From Prorocentrum cordatum (Eukaryota > Sar > Dinophyceae > Prorocentrales > Prorocentraceae), in assembly GCA_963575745.1 (NCBI GenBank), contig CAUYUJ010021141.1, positions 35,001 through 99,000 on the forward strand: a stretch of 64,000 bases of DNA. Direction: 5' to 3'. Positions within the stretch are counted from its first letter, which is position 1, and every line of letters starts with the position of its first letter. Shown here piece after piece: positions 19,489 to 28,095 of the stretch. Position numbers and translations under genes: made by a program. Below the pieces are notes generated by a model. That model did no database searches. It was given only the letters and a program-made list of their open reading frames with translations, and was not told the origin of the DNA.

Positions 19489-20525
19489 CGATATGACTTC
19501 TCACGCTGGTCGACGCGGCCCTGCAGGTTCTGGGCAGGCGGGCGCCGTCGCTGGAATGCCTCCCCGCGGCCCTTGACGGCGTCCCGGGCCGACCTAATGG
19601 TGGCCATGGCCTCGGGGGTCCCAGCCAGATCAGCCGCGGCAGCCTCCACCTTCGCGGAGTCGTCGCCGTCGAACAGCTCGGTGATCTCAACGTTGGACGA
19701 TTCCAGCTCGGCGCTGAAGGCTTCCAGCTCCTGTCGGGCGATGTCTTGCACGTCGACCTCGGTGTTGTTGTCGTCCTCCTCGCCTTCTGGCTCGTCGTCA
19801 TCCTCGGGCTCCTCCGCGATGTTGGTGGAACGGGCCCGACCAGGCGGTGGTCGATGCCAGCTGCGACTAGATTGCGTAGACGAGGGGGCCCCCGAACGCG
19901 CGGGAATGCTAGCGCGCCTCTCGGACGCGCGGAGTTCCGGGAACATGCGCACCAGCAGGCCGCGGATGCGCTGGTAGGAGTAGTGCTCGTCGGGCAAATT
20001 GCCTACGACGCGCTCGCGGCGCTCGGCCGTCAAACCGGCCTTCCGGAGCATGAACCGCCCCGCCGCGTCGTCGAGCGCGTTGAGGTCCACCCCGTTCTCG
20101 CGTAGATGCTGCAACCCGGCCTCGAATAGGACGAGCCAATCCGTCATGCGCTCTCCGCGGCGACGGCGATGCTGCGTCGACTCGAAGAACTTCTCGAGCG
20201 CCTCGCCCTTCTGCGCGGGCTTCTGCAGGCCCAGGTGGGCCTCGAGGTGATCAGTGCGTTGTCGATGCTTCTCGCGCCGCTTCTCGCCGGCATCCGCAAT
20301 CGCGTCGTCGGCGGGCGGGTGCAAGTCATTCCTGGGCACGTTGAGCGCGGCCGAGCGGGCCGCGCCCGCGAGGCGAAGAACCAACTTGGATGCGAGGCCT
20401 TGCGTCACCTCCAGGTTCTCGCTGAGCTTCCAGAGCTTCACTTCCTGCTTGAAGTCGCGCCACTGAGCAGGGTCACCATTCCAGGTCAGGATGACCTGGT
20501 TGCTACTGTTGTGATGGTCAGCCAT
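19239..20525 (-). CDS. Copia gag-like nucleocapsid protein
   Basis: A 428-codon open frame starting MADHHNSSNQVILTWNGDPA, matching the usual copia gag beginning (W-x-G-x-P/W followed by FKQEVKLW). Residues about 1-200 form the helical UBN2/retrotran_gag-like capsid region (LASKLVLRLAGAARSAA; VGNLPDEHYSYQRIRGLL), 230-290 are acidic, and 347-362 are the zinc knuckle RCWGCSEEGYWAGDSEC, in which the expected metal-binding His is Tyr355. A basic Gly/Lys/Arg stretch follows. The last ~25 residues are out of frame after a shift in a G run near 19300, where the protease frame takes over. The ATG at 20525 is preceded by a ~460-bp leader with a tandem array. Confidence 0.75.
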   Translation of the reverse strand: MADHHNSSNQVILTWNGDPAQWRDFKQEVKLWKLSENLEVTQGLASKLVLRLAGAARSAALNVPRNDLHPPADDAIADAGEKRREKHRQRTDHLEAHLGLQKPAQKGEALEKFFESTQHRRRRGERMTDWLVLFEAGLQHLRENGVDLNALDDAAGRFMLRKAGLTAERRERVVGNLPDEHYSYQRIRGLLVRMFPELRASERRASIPARSGAPSSTQSSRSWHRPPPGRARSTNIAEEPEDDDEPEGEEDDNNTEVDVQDIARQELEAFSAELESSNVEITELFDGDDSAKVEAAAADLAGTPEAMATIRSARDAVKGRGEAFQRRRPPAQNLQGRVDQREKSYRCWGCSEEGYWAGDSECPAPGARKFAPFKGKPKGGGRGERSHRRANITEQVEFGDGGSRFNPGGHLFRRQRPWSLSASFQTCL

Positions 20526-20526
20526 T

Positions 20527-20850
20527 TTGACGACCGTGTCGGTGCTGAAATTGAACTCGCAGACGTTCTCTGTGGTGTAGACGGCGTCGCTGACGCTATC
20601 AATGAGCTTGTAAATGCAGAAATTGACGTCGCAGACGTCTTAGTTCTCGTACAGGTAAAAGCTGGCGTCGCTGACGCTGGCGAAGTTGAGCTTGTAGATA
20701 CCGAAATTGACGTCGCAGACGTCTGGGGTGTGGACAGCGTCGCTGACGCTATCAACGACCGTGTAGGCGCTGGAATGGACGTCGCAGACGTCGGGCGACT
20801 ACTCGCACAGGTAGGTGCTAGCGTCGCTGACGCTGGCGCTGGCGGAGTTG
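20527..20850. repeat. Tandem array in the copia 5' leader, unit about 72-84 bp
   Basis: Four imperfect units, each containing GCGTCGCTGACGCT (starts at 20584, 20665, 20737, 20821) and GACGTCGCAGACGTC between them. The GACGTC word is palindromic and resembles a CRE-like site; I infer no protein binding. It lies between the candidate 5' LTR and gag. Confidence 0.8.
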
Positions 20851-20985
20851 AGCGCGAGGCTCAGCAGGCCGATGAGGGCTCGGACGCCGCTGGGCGTCGA
20901 TTCCGTGGTGGTACATGACGGCTTCGTCGCGGCTGATATGGAGGGCGCGCGGCGCCGGGCAGCGCAGGCCCGCTCCAAATTACAC

Positions 20986-21208
20986 TGTAATATGGAAATC
21001 GGAGAGATGATGGCTGATCAATATTGCTCGAGCGTCGAACAATGTCGAAGCACTGAGGCAAACGGCACCTCGAAAATAACTAGCGGCGGCAGGGATACAT
21101 ACAAACAGAAAGAAAGAGAGCAAGGAATGCAACCACAAGGCCCTCGAGGTTTTTTGGGGAAACCCTCTCGGCCTCTTACATTCCTGGGGAGTGAGCTTGA
21201 TTCGCGAG
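20986..21208 (-). repeat. Candidate 5' LTR of the copia element
   Basis: Direct repeat of 12627-12838. On the minus strand the core reads from TGTAAGAGGCCGAGAGGG to CCATATTACA, giving inverted TGTAA/TTACA ends over about 195 bp. A TTGGAGCGGGCC segment follows towards gag and could be a primer-binding site, but no tRNA match was verified. The promoter would lie in here if this is an LTR. Confidence 0.55.
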
Positions 21209-21333
21209 GCCTGCCGCGACCAGGGCTGGTCTCCGACAGGGATCGTGAGTGAGAATGGGGCGCTGTGCCCAAGAAGCCGGAGCCCCCCCGTCGGCAGCAG
21301 CCAAGGTTCTCACCCCAGGGCACAGGCTAGAGC
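21209..21333. other. Leader-like sequence between spliced-leader relic and candidate LTR
   Basis: About 125 bp of ordinary sequence, without repeats I recognise, directly downstream (minus strand) of the spliced-leader relics. If the relics mark an mRNA 5' end, this is its 5' UTR. Confidence 0.4.
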
Positions 21334-21370
21334 CTTACGCCAAAATGGCTCGAGCCCAAATGGCTACGGA
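21334..21370 (-). other. Tandem dinoflagellate spliced-leader relics
   Basis: On the minus strand, 21370-21349 matches the 22-nt dinoflagellate spliced leader at 20 of 22 positions (T-to-G and A-to-G differences). It is followed without a gap at 21348-21334 by CCATTTTGGCGTAAG, a second leader lacking exactly its first seven bases (13 of 15 match). This head-to-tail full-plus-truncated arrangement is the signature of an mRNA that was trans-spliced, reverse-transcribed into the genome, then trans-spliced again at the AG inside the old leader. It points downstream towards the copia leader and gag. Confidence 0.8.
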
Positions 21371-21397
21371 TGATGATGATGACGACGATGATGATCC
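21367..21397 (+). repeat. Short (GAT)n microsatellite
   Basis: About nine GAT/GAC triplets directly between the spliced-leader relic and the outer B repeat of the tyrosine-recombinase element. The opposite end of that element abuts a much longer (GAT)n at 27857-28022. Confidence 0.9.
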
Positions 21398-21536
21398 CCC
21401 CCTCACTCTGCCAGACAACCATGCAGCGGCGCTCTTCCTTTGCATCCAGGCGACGCAGCATTCAGCATAGGCTTCTCGAAGGGCTTTGGCGCCCTCTCCC
21501 TGAGAGCGAAGTGAAAGGATGTCCGTTCCTCAACAG
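21398..21536 (-). repeat. Split direct repeat B, outer copy
   Basis: CCCTCACTCTGCCAGACAAC through GGCGCCCTCTCCCTGAGAGC to a GGATGTC end on the plus strand. It is nearly identical to 21760-21892, differing at about ten positions. Confidence 0.85.
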
Positions 21537-21696
21537 GGGGCTGGGCGGAAGACCGAGATCAAAAACTTCAGGATAATATGAAATAAAAGAGAGTGCAGAA
21601 TAATATGAGAGCTTGAATGTGGGCATTCAAGATATAGCTCAGCATCTTAAAAGTGGGCAGCTGAGCAGAATCAAAAGGGTGGCCCGTGGGTGGGGG
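21537..21696. other. Spacer between A and outer B repeats, with two hairpins
   Basis: Relatively AT-rich for the window. Two potential stem-loops sit side by side at about 21612-21667: CTTGAATG/CATTCAAG with a 4-nt loop, and GCTCAGC/GCTGAGC with a loop of about 16 nt. A role in recombination or circularisation is possible but unproven. Confidence 0.6.
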
Positions 21697-21757
21697 CCAA
21701 GAAACTGCGGAGATGCGGCGGCGCGGAGAGACGGATACATAACTCAGATGGGGCAAT
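21697..21757 (-). repeat. Split direct repeat A, inner copy
   Basis: 61 bp beginning CCAAGAAACTGCGGAGATGC on the plus strand and ending GGGGCAAT. It matches 27797-27857 over exactly 61 bp with about four mismatches. Confidence 0.9.
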
Positions 21758-21759
21758 CC

Positions 21760-21892
21760 CTCCCTCACTCTGCCAGACAACCATGCAGCGGCGCTCTTCC
21801 TTTTCATCCAGGCGACACAGCATTCAGCAAAGGCTTCTCGAAGGGCTTTGGCGCCCTCTCCCTGATAGCGAAGTGAACGGATGTCAATTCCA
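21760..21892 (-). repeat. Split direct repeat B, inner copy
   Basis: Nearly identical to 21398-21536. It lies immediately next to the inner A repeat and directly follows the end of the coding region at about 21896. Confidence 0.85.
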
Positions 21893-21895
21893 AAT

Positions 21896-22690
21896 TTACC
21901 GAACAAGAGTCTGGCCGCAGGCCGCCATGTCAAGACACGAGACTATTCTGCACGCATCAGCGTTTGAAAAGCAGGCAGCGAGAGCGGAACGCAGTTTGGG
22001 AGGATAGGGATCGGCCGCGGAGGTGAGGAACACACCGCGGCTGCCTTTTCCGACGAGCTCGACGTGCTTATGCTGTGAAAACTCGCAAAATTCACGCTTG
22101 GACGCACACAGTCGGCCACGGCATGCGAGGTCATCATGCCAGTGCCGAAAACACGTGCGTTTGCACCATGACGTGCCGTAAGCACAGAAGTCCAGAATGT
22201 TTTCCCGCACCTGGGGGTGGCCACGGAGATGCGCTATTGGCGGCGCCATCCACAGCCGTGAGGTGCGAGGATTCTCGAGCGAGCCGGGAAGCTGCATGTG
22301 CAAGCAGCTGCGAAATTTGTTGGCTGGTGCTCTCATGAGCGTGTTGCCTAGTAGGATATTATCCCTGTCTTTTGGGGTCGCACTGGACATGTGGGATATC
22401 CCCAGGATATCACCGTTGCTACGTAAGGCAGGAGGACCGTTCGGGCGATCACGAGCCCGACTCCAGCTGCCGCAGGGAGCCCCTAGGTGCAGGCCGCGCA
22501 AAAATCCTGAGGTGATCCCCCCAACGATCAACTGGATATTTGCATGCTTAGTGAATGTGAATTTCTCGCCATGCTCTAGACACAGCCACCCTCGACGTCC
22601 GAGGGCACGCGAAAGGTTCCCACCCCCCGAGAAGATCCCGAGAAAGACGGCTGGGGGTCGCGGGATCAGCGGAACAGCTGCGGCACCGGC
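21896..22690 (-). pseudogene. Methyltransferase-like domain (cytosine-C5 MTase-like) at element 3' end
   Basis: An open stretch of about 260 codons following the recombinase in a shifted frame. Motifs in order: VFLGIFSGGGNLSRALGRRG, resembling the SAM-binding motif I (F-x-G-x-G); LHLGAPCGSWSRARDR, with a Pro-Cys pair placed like the catalytic PC of motif IV; and SLENPRTSRLW, placed like the ENV of motif VI. Then FCAYGTSWCKRTC, and a C-terminus ending before repeat B. The spacing resembles C5-cytosine methyltransferases, and such enzymes have been reported on retrotransposons of dinoflagellates and charophyte algae, but the target-recognition region is not recognisable. A Rossmann-fold relative of other function is possible. 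The frame is joined to the recombinase by a shift near 22700. Confidence 0.5.
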
Positions 22691-23912
22691 AAGGGCCTGG
22701 AGCGCCCGAGGAGGATCTCGCCGCGCATGAGGTGGCACGCGCGGCAGTGGGCCTGTAGTCCGGCGGGGAGGCGATGTAGCTGCTCTCGAAGCCGTCCTCC
22801 TTTCTCGTGCCGTCTCACGGACGAGGCAGACAGCCGCCTTCCTCTCTTCTTGATCTCCACCGGCATCCCCTGGCCGCTTGCGCGGTCGTCCGACGCGCCA
22901 GCGTGCCGCAACTGGTGCGGCACCGGCGGCCCGAGGATGTTCAGGCGCAGCTCGTTCACCACTTCGCCGAAGAGCTTTGCGTAGTGGAGCTGCCCCTCCC
23001 CGATGAGAGGCCCCTCTGGGTGCGCCGTCCGCTTGAGCTGGGCGCGGAGCCTGTTCAGCGCGATGTACCTCGGGTCGTCCAGCACGATCGAGTCGTCGAA
23101 GCGCCCTGTCTTGGACGGCTCCCCCTCCTCGAACCTGTTCAGCTGGAACACCCAGTGGACGTGGCCCTCGCCCGCGAAGGCCCCCGGCGGGAGCAGGTCC
23201 GCGAGCTGCGCGGCGGCCAGCTCCCCGGGCCGCAGGTAGCAGGAAGTTGCCAGCAGCGCCCCTGGCGCGGCTCTCCGCTCTCCTCGGGCACACATGGCGA
23301 CCACGATGGCGGTCACCGCCTCCGCTGGGGTGGGCAGCTTGGCTCGGAACGGGGACAGCCTTAGCCATCCCTGCACCGCCAGTCGGGCGCGCGGCAGCCT
23401 GGCTGGCCCGTGACGCGAGACGTCCCCATCCCCGCGTCGCGGCCCTCGAAGTACAGGTGCTCCAGGTACTCGGCCAGCGTCGCGTTGAGGGCGCTGGGCG
23501 GGCTGAGCGGCAGCATGTGGCACTCCGACCAGTCCTGGAGGCTCTCCCACATCTTGGAGTACTGGAGCCTGGAGATGGGCGCCGCGGCGTGCATCTCCAA
23601 GACCGTTCTGCGGGCCCCTCTCTCGGCTCCGTGGGCCGCCAGGCGCAGCGCGGCTGCGCGGCCCATCCTCGCGATGGGACGCCTTCGCCCCGCGCCCCGC
23701 TTGGCGCCCCGCAGGGCGCTCGCAGCTCGGGGCAGCTGGTCCTCGTACACTGGCGCGGACACGGTGCTTCTGCTGGCGGGCCGCCAAGCGAGCAGGTCCT
23801 CCTGGTCGGAGCCGCGGCTGAGGCCCGCAGTCGCCCGCCCAGGCGGAGCACCAACGCGCGACCACTTCCTGTCCAGCACCTTCGACTCTTTCAGGAAGGC
23901 CGCCCACGCCAT
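22666..23912 (-). pseudogene. Tyrosine recombinase (integrase) of the retroelement, frameshifted, nucleophile replaced
   Basis: Integrates and excises by site-specific recombination without target duplication. The N-terminal core-binding helices are in the 23912-23361 frame (QYSKMWESLQDWSECHMLPL, NATLAEYLEHLYFEGRDAG). After a shift near 23400 the catalytic domain is in the 24150-22666 frame. Box I Arg is in SCYLRPGELAAAQLADLLP (near 23230), and box II reads PHQLRHAGASDDRA (H-x-x-R near 22915-22905). The C-terminal SSVRRHEKGGRL carries His (codon at 22807-22809) where this segment normally has the nucleophilic Tyr. GRRLSASS precedes it. The loss predicts an inactive enzyme. Confidence 0.75.
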
Positions 23913-24029
23913 CGTCGCGACGGCCAGCGTAGGCCGGCCGGGACGGACCGCCCGCTGGGCTCCACAGCGGAAGGCGGGGACCCCCCCGCTCGCCAGACAT
24001 AGCGCGGCCCACTGTCGGCAGACCGAGCA

Positions 24030-24825
24030 CTATCCTGGCGAGCTGCTCCGCCCCTTGCACAAAGCCCGAATGGCCGCCATCGGGTCGGCGATGAAGAGGA
24101 GACGGACATGAAACGACCTCGTGTTCCGCAGACGGTGCCTGAGGGCCCACACGAGGGCGCTACCCTCCAAGACGGTGATGTGCTCCTTCCTCCCCCACCT
24201 CCCTGCATCGACGATGCCCCAGGGATCTCCCAGAAGATGCCCATCGTCATGAGGAAGGAGAGGGAACTCATATCCAGGAGCGCGTTTATCTCCGGGAAAA
24301 CGAGCCTTTGACTGGTCCTCGGGCCCCTGCATGTCGTTCTTGTTGAGTAGCACGGGGAACTCGGGGATCTCCGGGAGGCCCATCTTGGAGCCCGCGGGGG
24401 TCGTAGGCGAGGGCGAGGAACGAGGTGGCGAAGGCGGGGTCTCCGCGCCTTGCAACGGAGGGAGTGCCTCGAATTTATCCTGCCTCTGGCGGCGAAGCAT
24501 CTGTACGAACAAAACCTGCTGCGGCGCGAGCGCTGACCCGCCCGCCTCCGTTCTTGAACCTCCACCTCTCATTCAATTTACCGTGCTCCCTGACGACGGA
24601 GGCGGGGAGGTGGGCGTCGACCACCCCTCGTCCTAGCTCAGAGGCGTCGGTGCAAGTGACGCAGCTAGACCATTCGCGCCGCCAGGGCCTGATCTGCAGT
24701 GCCAGAAGATCCCGTGCCCATCGCAGCTCCCGGCGGACCGACGGCCACGCTTTGTGGAGCTCAGTTGGGAACTTCTGAGAAAAGGAGTAAACGGCATTCA
24801 TGCAAGAGAGGGTCGGCCGCTGCAC
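24030..24825 (-). pseudogene. RNase H domain of the tyrosine-recombinase retroelement
   Basis: Two overlapping frames. 24825-24475 carries the RT thumb/connection (PSVRRELRWARDLLALQI) and the first RNase H acid in CVTCTDASELGRGVV. 24572-24030 carries EIPEFP, then GRWGRKEHITVLEGSALVWA (the catalytic Glu) and LFIADPMAAIRALCKGRSSS (the next Asp). This is the D-E-D order expected of a retroelement RNase H. A frame change near 24500 separates the first acid from the others. Confidence 0.65.
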
Positions 24826-24839
24826 CAGCGCACAAAAAA

Positions 24840-25660
24840 TAAAATGGCCTACGAACTCCCGAAGCTCGTGACCCGAGAGCTTGTTCCGCGTCAGGGCGTG
24901 CTCCAGGGCCAGCCGCAGTCACCGGCGGCGACGGTCTGTGGCCTGGGCGCCGGCCTGCTTGCCTCCACGCAACTGCCAGCCGAGCAACTCCAGCTCCTGG
25001 GTAGCGGCGACCTCCTCGTGCGGCTGCAGCCCTGCCCTGCGGAAGGCATCCGCCGCCCGGGCCACCAACGGGTTGGCGGCCTCGGCAGAGTGGCCCACCG
25101 CCACGAAGTTGTCGACGCACAAGCCGATGACCCCCTTCTCCACCGACGGCAGCACCCTGTTGTCGGCCAGGAAGCCCTCCACCTCGAAGTCGGGAAAGGC
25201 CCGCGTCAGGATGCGACAGTGGGCGGGCTGCGCCCAGTAGAGCGCGCGCGTCCACCCCATCGGCATCGCGGCGAACCTCGGCTGGAGGCGCCCGTCCACG
25301 GCCAAGCCGAGCACGTCCTTCGGAAGGCCCAGCTTCTTCACGGACACCTTCGGCAGGCCGAAGTAGCAGAGCAGCTGGATGGGCAGCTCGATGTAGTAGA
25401 AGGCATCCTTCAGGTCCAACGCGGCGAACCATGCCTCGGCCTCGCCCTCGAGGTCGATCTCCGAGAAGGCGGCCGCCGTCGGGGGAGGCGTCTCCTTCGA
25501 GTGTCCGAAGTGGGCGTTCGAGAGGCGGGCGTCGATCACCATCCTCTGCTTCCCCGACTCCTTCCATGCTCCAGAAACTCCACACTCGCAGCGCACGTCT
25601 GTGCCAAAGTCGATGAGCCCGCGCTTGAACAAAGCCTCCACGAGGTTGGCGTAGAGTAGA
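24840..25660 (-). pseudogene. Reverse transcriptase of the tyrosine-recombinase retroelement
   Basis: The open segment 25641-24919 (240 codons) contains RT motifs in order: KQRMVIDARLSNAHFG (fingers), WFAALDLKDAFYYIELP (palm motif A with catalytic Asp), AAMPMGWTRALYWAQ (motif B) and GLCVDNFVAVGHS (motif C). Motif C is VDN where most RTs have a DD pair. I recall VDN as usual for this dinoflagellate RT lineage, so it may be native rather than damage. LELLGWQLRGG is the motif D/E region. It is joined to upstream (near 25640) and downstream (near 24900) segments by frame changes. DIRS/Ngaro RTs are the nearest class I can name. Confidence 0.7.
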
Positions 25661-27266
25661 GGCGGGGTCGCTGCGCGGGCCCGCGGTCTATGTGGGGCCG
25701 CCTCAGGTCGAGCGAAGCCTTGATCTCGGCCGCGACTTCACTTGGCCAGACAAGCTCCTTACAAAATCGCTCGATCTCCAGCGCGCCCCCACTCCCCAGA
25801 AGTTCAGCCAGTGGGGCTGGCCGATGACCCTCCGGAGGAAGAGACAGGAGGCGAAGATCGATAGCAGCAACGTCAACACGCTCACCGTGGTAGTCGGCGG
25901 ACTTCACCACCTCGTTGAAGGCGGCGGAAGAAGAGAGGCCCTTCGGCGGCTCACTCATGTCAACCACCCTGTTGGCCACGAGCTCGCCGGCGGCGAGGGC
26001 GGCGCCCGCTGGGGCGGCGCCTTCTGAAAAGAAAGTAGCGTTACCCCCTCCGCCAGCGAGCTCTCCCAGCGCGCGGCAAACTTGACGATGTCGGCGTCCA
26101 GCTCCAGCGCTCGGTAGCCGAGCATCCAGCGCCGAGGCGGGGGCGAGAGGGAAAACTCCCCTCTGTCTCTGCCTTCCGCCAGGGCCGATGACCGGCGCAG
26201 CTGCGCGGGGGTGGTCAAGCCCCGTGCGCCCAGCGTCGCGCCCAGTCGCCGCCTGCCGGGCTCCCAGCGGCGACCGTGGCTCAGTCATTGCTTCTTGGGG
26301 CGCGCCAGCTCCCGCTCCTCGCGGGCCTTGCGCGCCTGCTTCGCGATTGCGGCCTCTCTCTCCAGCTCCCTCGACACGTGCTCTATGCCCCCCGCGGCCC
26401 TCGCCCATGAACATCTCCTGCTCGTCGAAGGGCAGCGCGTTCTTGCCCAGGGCGTTGCGGTCCGCGCCCCTGATCTTCTCGCGGTGATAGTACTCGATGA
26501 GCCGGGCCCGCCTGCACAAGTGCTCGATGCAGGCCAGGTTGGCGAGGTCGAGCTGGTCATACGACCCTGCGTAGGTCAAAGATTTCATCACCGATTCGTG
26601 CTCGGCCACCCCCCAGTCACCGGCTTTCAGCTTGGCAGCATGACGCCACCACCTGTGGTGGTCTAGGGGGGTGCCGCCGTGCGCACCACGTCCGAGGAAC
26701 GCCACGCACCAGCTGCTCGTCCGAGGCCCCTCGATCGGCAGGTCGACCAGCGGCACCTCGGCGATGCCGTCTTGGACCTCCCTCCAGTCTCGGTGCCGTT
26801 TGCCCGAGCCTCTGGCGTACTTTACCCTCATGACCCTGGCATCCGTCTCGGTGTCGATCATGCTCATCTCCTTCGTCGTTTGCTCCTTTCTGAACTCCTC
26901 CTCACGGCCGATCTCGACACGAGCGATGGCGATCGAGGCACCTGGCTCCAGCTCCAGCGCCCCTCTGTCGCCCGAGGCCACGGCCGTGTCGTTGAGAGCA
27001 GTTCGTCCCCCCTTCTCGCGGCCGTAGGCGGACTCCGCGAGGACCCAGACGGTGCCGGGCGGCGTCGAGAGCTTGGCCCCTGGCGGGGCCCCCAGATCCA
27101 GCAGAGGCGTGGCGGTGCCGCCCGCGAGCGCCACCAGTGCCCCCGCCAGTGGGGACGGCAGCGGCAGCAGGCCCAGCAGCCCGCGCTCGCTGTCCATCAG
27201 AGGCTCCGTCTCGGACATCAGCCCGTCGAGGTCCGTCTCGACAGGTGGGGGGTCGAAACCGTACAT
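25640..27266 (-). pseudogene. N-terminal polyprotein region of the retroelement (gag-like?)
   Basis: An open reading of 576 codons (27266-25536), only parts of which are the authentic frame. Recognisable family segments: RVMRVKYARGSGKRHRDWRE, GPRTSSWCVAFLGR, HHRWWRHAAKLKAGDWGV, a helical region with SLTYAGSYDQLDLANLACIE, and RLIEYYHREK. The stretch IEHVSRELEREAAIAKQARK is in another frame (26400-26285), after which the first frame resumes (SADYHGERVDVAAIDLRLLS, ASLDLRRPHIDRG). The segment just before the RT in this family acts as an unknown, possibly gag-like, region. The tryptophan-rich DHHRWW block is a good anchor for database recognition. Confidence 0.6.
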
Positions 27267-27766
27267 ACAAGTCTTCGCCCGGGGTGAGGATGAACCACCA
27301 CTTCGTCTCCGAGTCCACCTCCCGTATCAATAGCCTCGTGTGCCACGTCGTGTCCCCCGCGTACTTCAGCAGCACGAATGATCCCGGGCGGAGACCACCT
27401 CGGCACCAGTCTGGAGGCTTGACGCCGAACTTCCCCATAGTTCACACGGCCGACGGCGAAGCCCGCACAGCAGCTGCAGCACCCCACGAAGAGCAGGAGT
27501 GGCACTACGATCAGCCCAAGGCGTGCTCCCAGGGAGGCCAACGTACGACAGCTGTCTATGGCCACGTCGAACCTCTTCTCAAAACCCTCGGCCGCTGTCC
27601 GCCAGCCTTCGCAGGCTGCCGACACCAGGGCGTCGCTCGGCAGCGCTGGGCCGCCGTACCACTGCAGGAGTCCCACGGCAGCCCCTCGGGTTATCTCGGC
27701 GGGGGGAAGCTGCACTGTAAAATCACGCACGTATCCGAAGCACGCTTCCAAGAGGAACTGGCCCAT
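27240..27766 (-). pseudogene. Extreme N-terminus of the retroelement with a membrane segment
   Basis: The reading from 27766 starts MGQFLLEACFGYVRDFTVQL and has a strong hydrophobic segment at about residues 80-103 (LGLIVVPLLLFVGCCSCCAG), predicting one membrane-spanning helix followed by a Cys pair cluster. A frame change near 27435 leads into GKFGVKPPDWCRGGLRPGSF, VLLKYAGDTTWHTRLLI and ILTPGEDLYVRF (27430-27245), a small beta-rich domain. A further change near 27260 leads to the next segment. Function unknown. Confidence 0.55.
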
Positions 27767-27796
27767 GCAGTGGGCTGGCCAGTCCTATTGGCTAGA

Positions 27797-27855
27797 CCAA
27801 GAAACTGCGGAGATGCGGCGGCACGGAGAGAGGGATACATATCTCAGATGGGACA

Positions 27856-27857
<2 letters not shown>
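27797..27857 (-). repeat. Split direct repeat A, outer copy
   Basis: 61 bp matching 21697-21757. It lies directly upstream of the coding region on the minus strand and directly adjoins the (GAT)n array on its outer side. Confidence 0.9.

Positions 27858-28095
<238 letters not shown>

Larger units (their letters stand above)
12627..21208 (-). mobile_element. Degraded Ty1/copia LTR retrotransposon
   Basis: On the minus strand the order is gag (20525-19239), aspartic protease (about 19300-18850), integrase (17901 to about 16400), reverse transcriptase (about 15800-14945) and RNase H (14905 to about 14350). The integrase-before-RT order defines Ty1/copia. Two related repeats flank the coding part (12627-12838 and 20986-21208, roughly 80 percent identical by eye) and are the best LTR candidates, giving about 8.6 kb. 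Several frameshifts and stops separate the domains, and some catalytic residues are substituted, so the copy is not autonomous. No target-site duplication was found. Confidence 0.75.

Noticed and set aside
12627-21208. Target-site duplication for the copia element
   Set aside because: No matching 4-6 bp words were found at the candidate LTR outer edges under either boundary choice.
21896-23854. Single 652-residue minus-strand protein
   Set aside because: Only the last ~260 residues are in an authentic frame; the first ~390 are an out-of-frame reading of the tyrosine recombinase.
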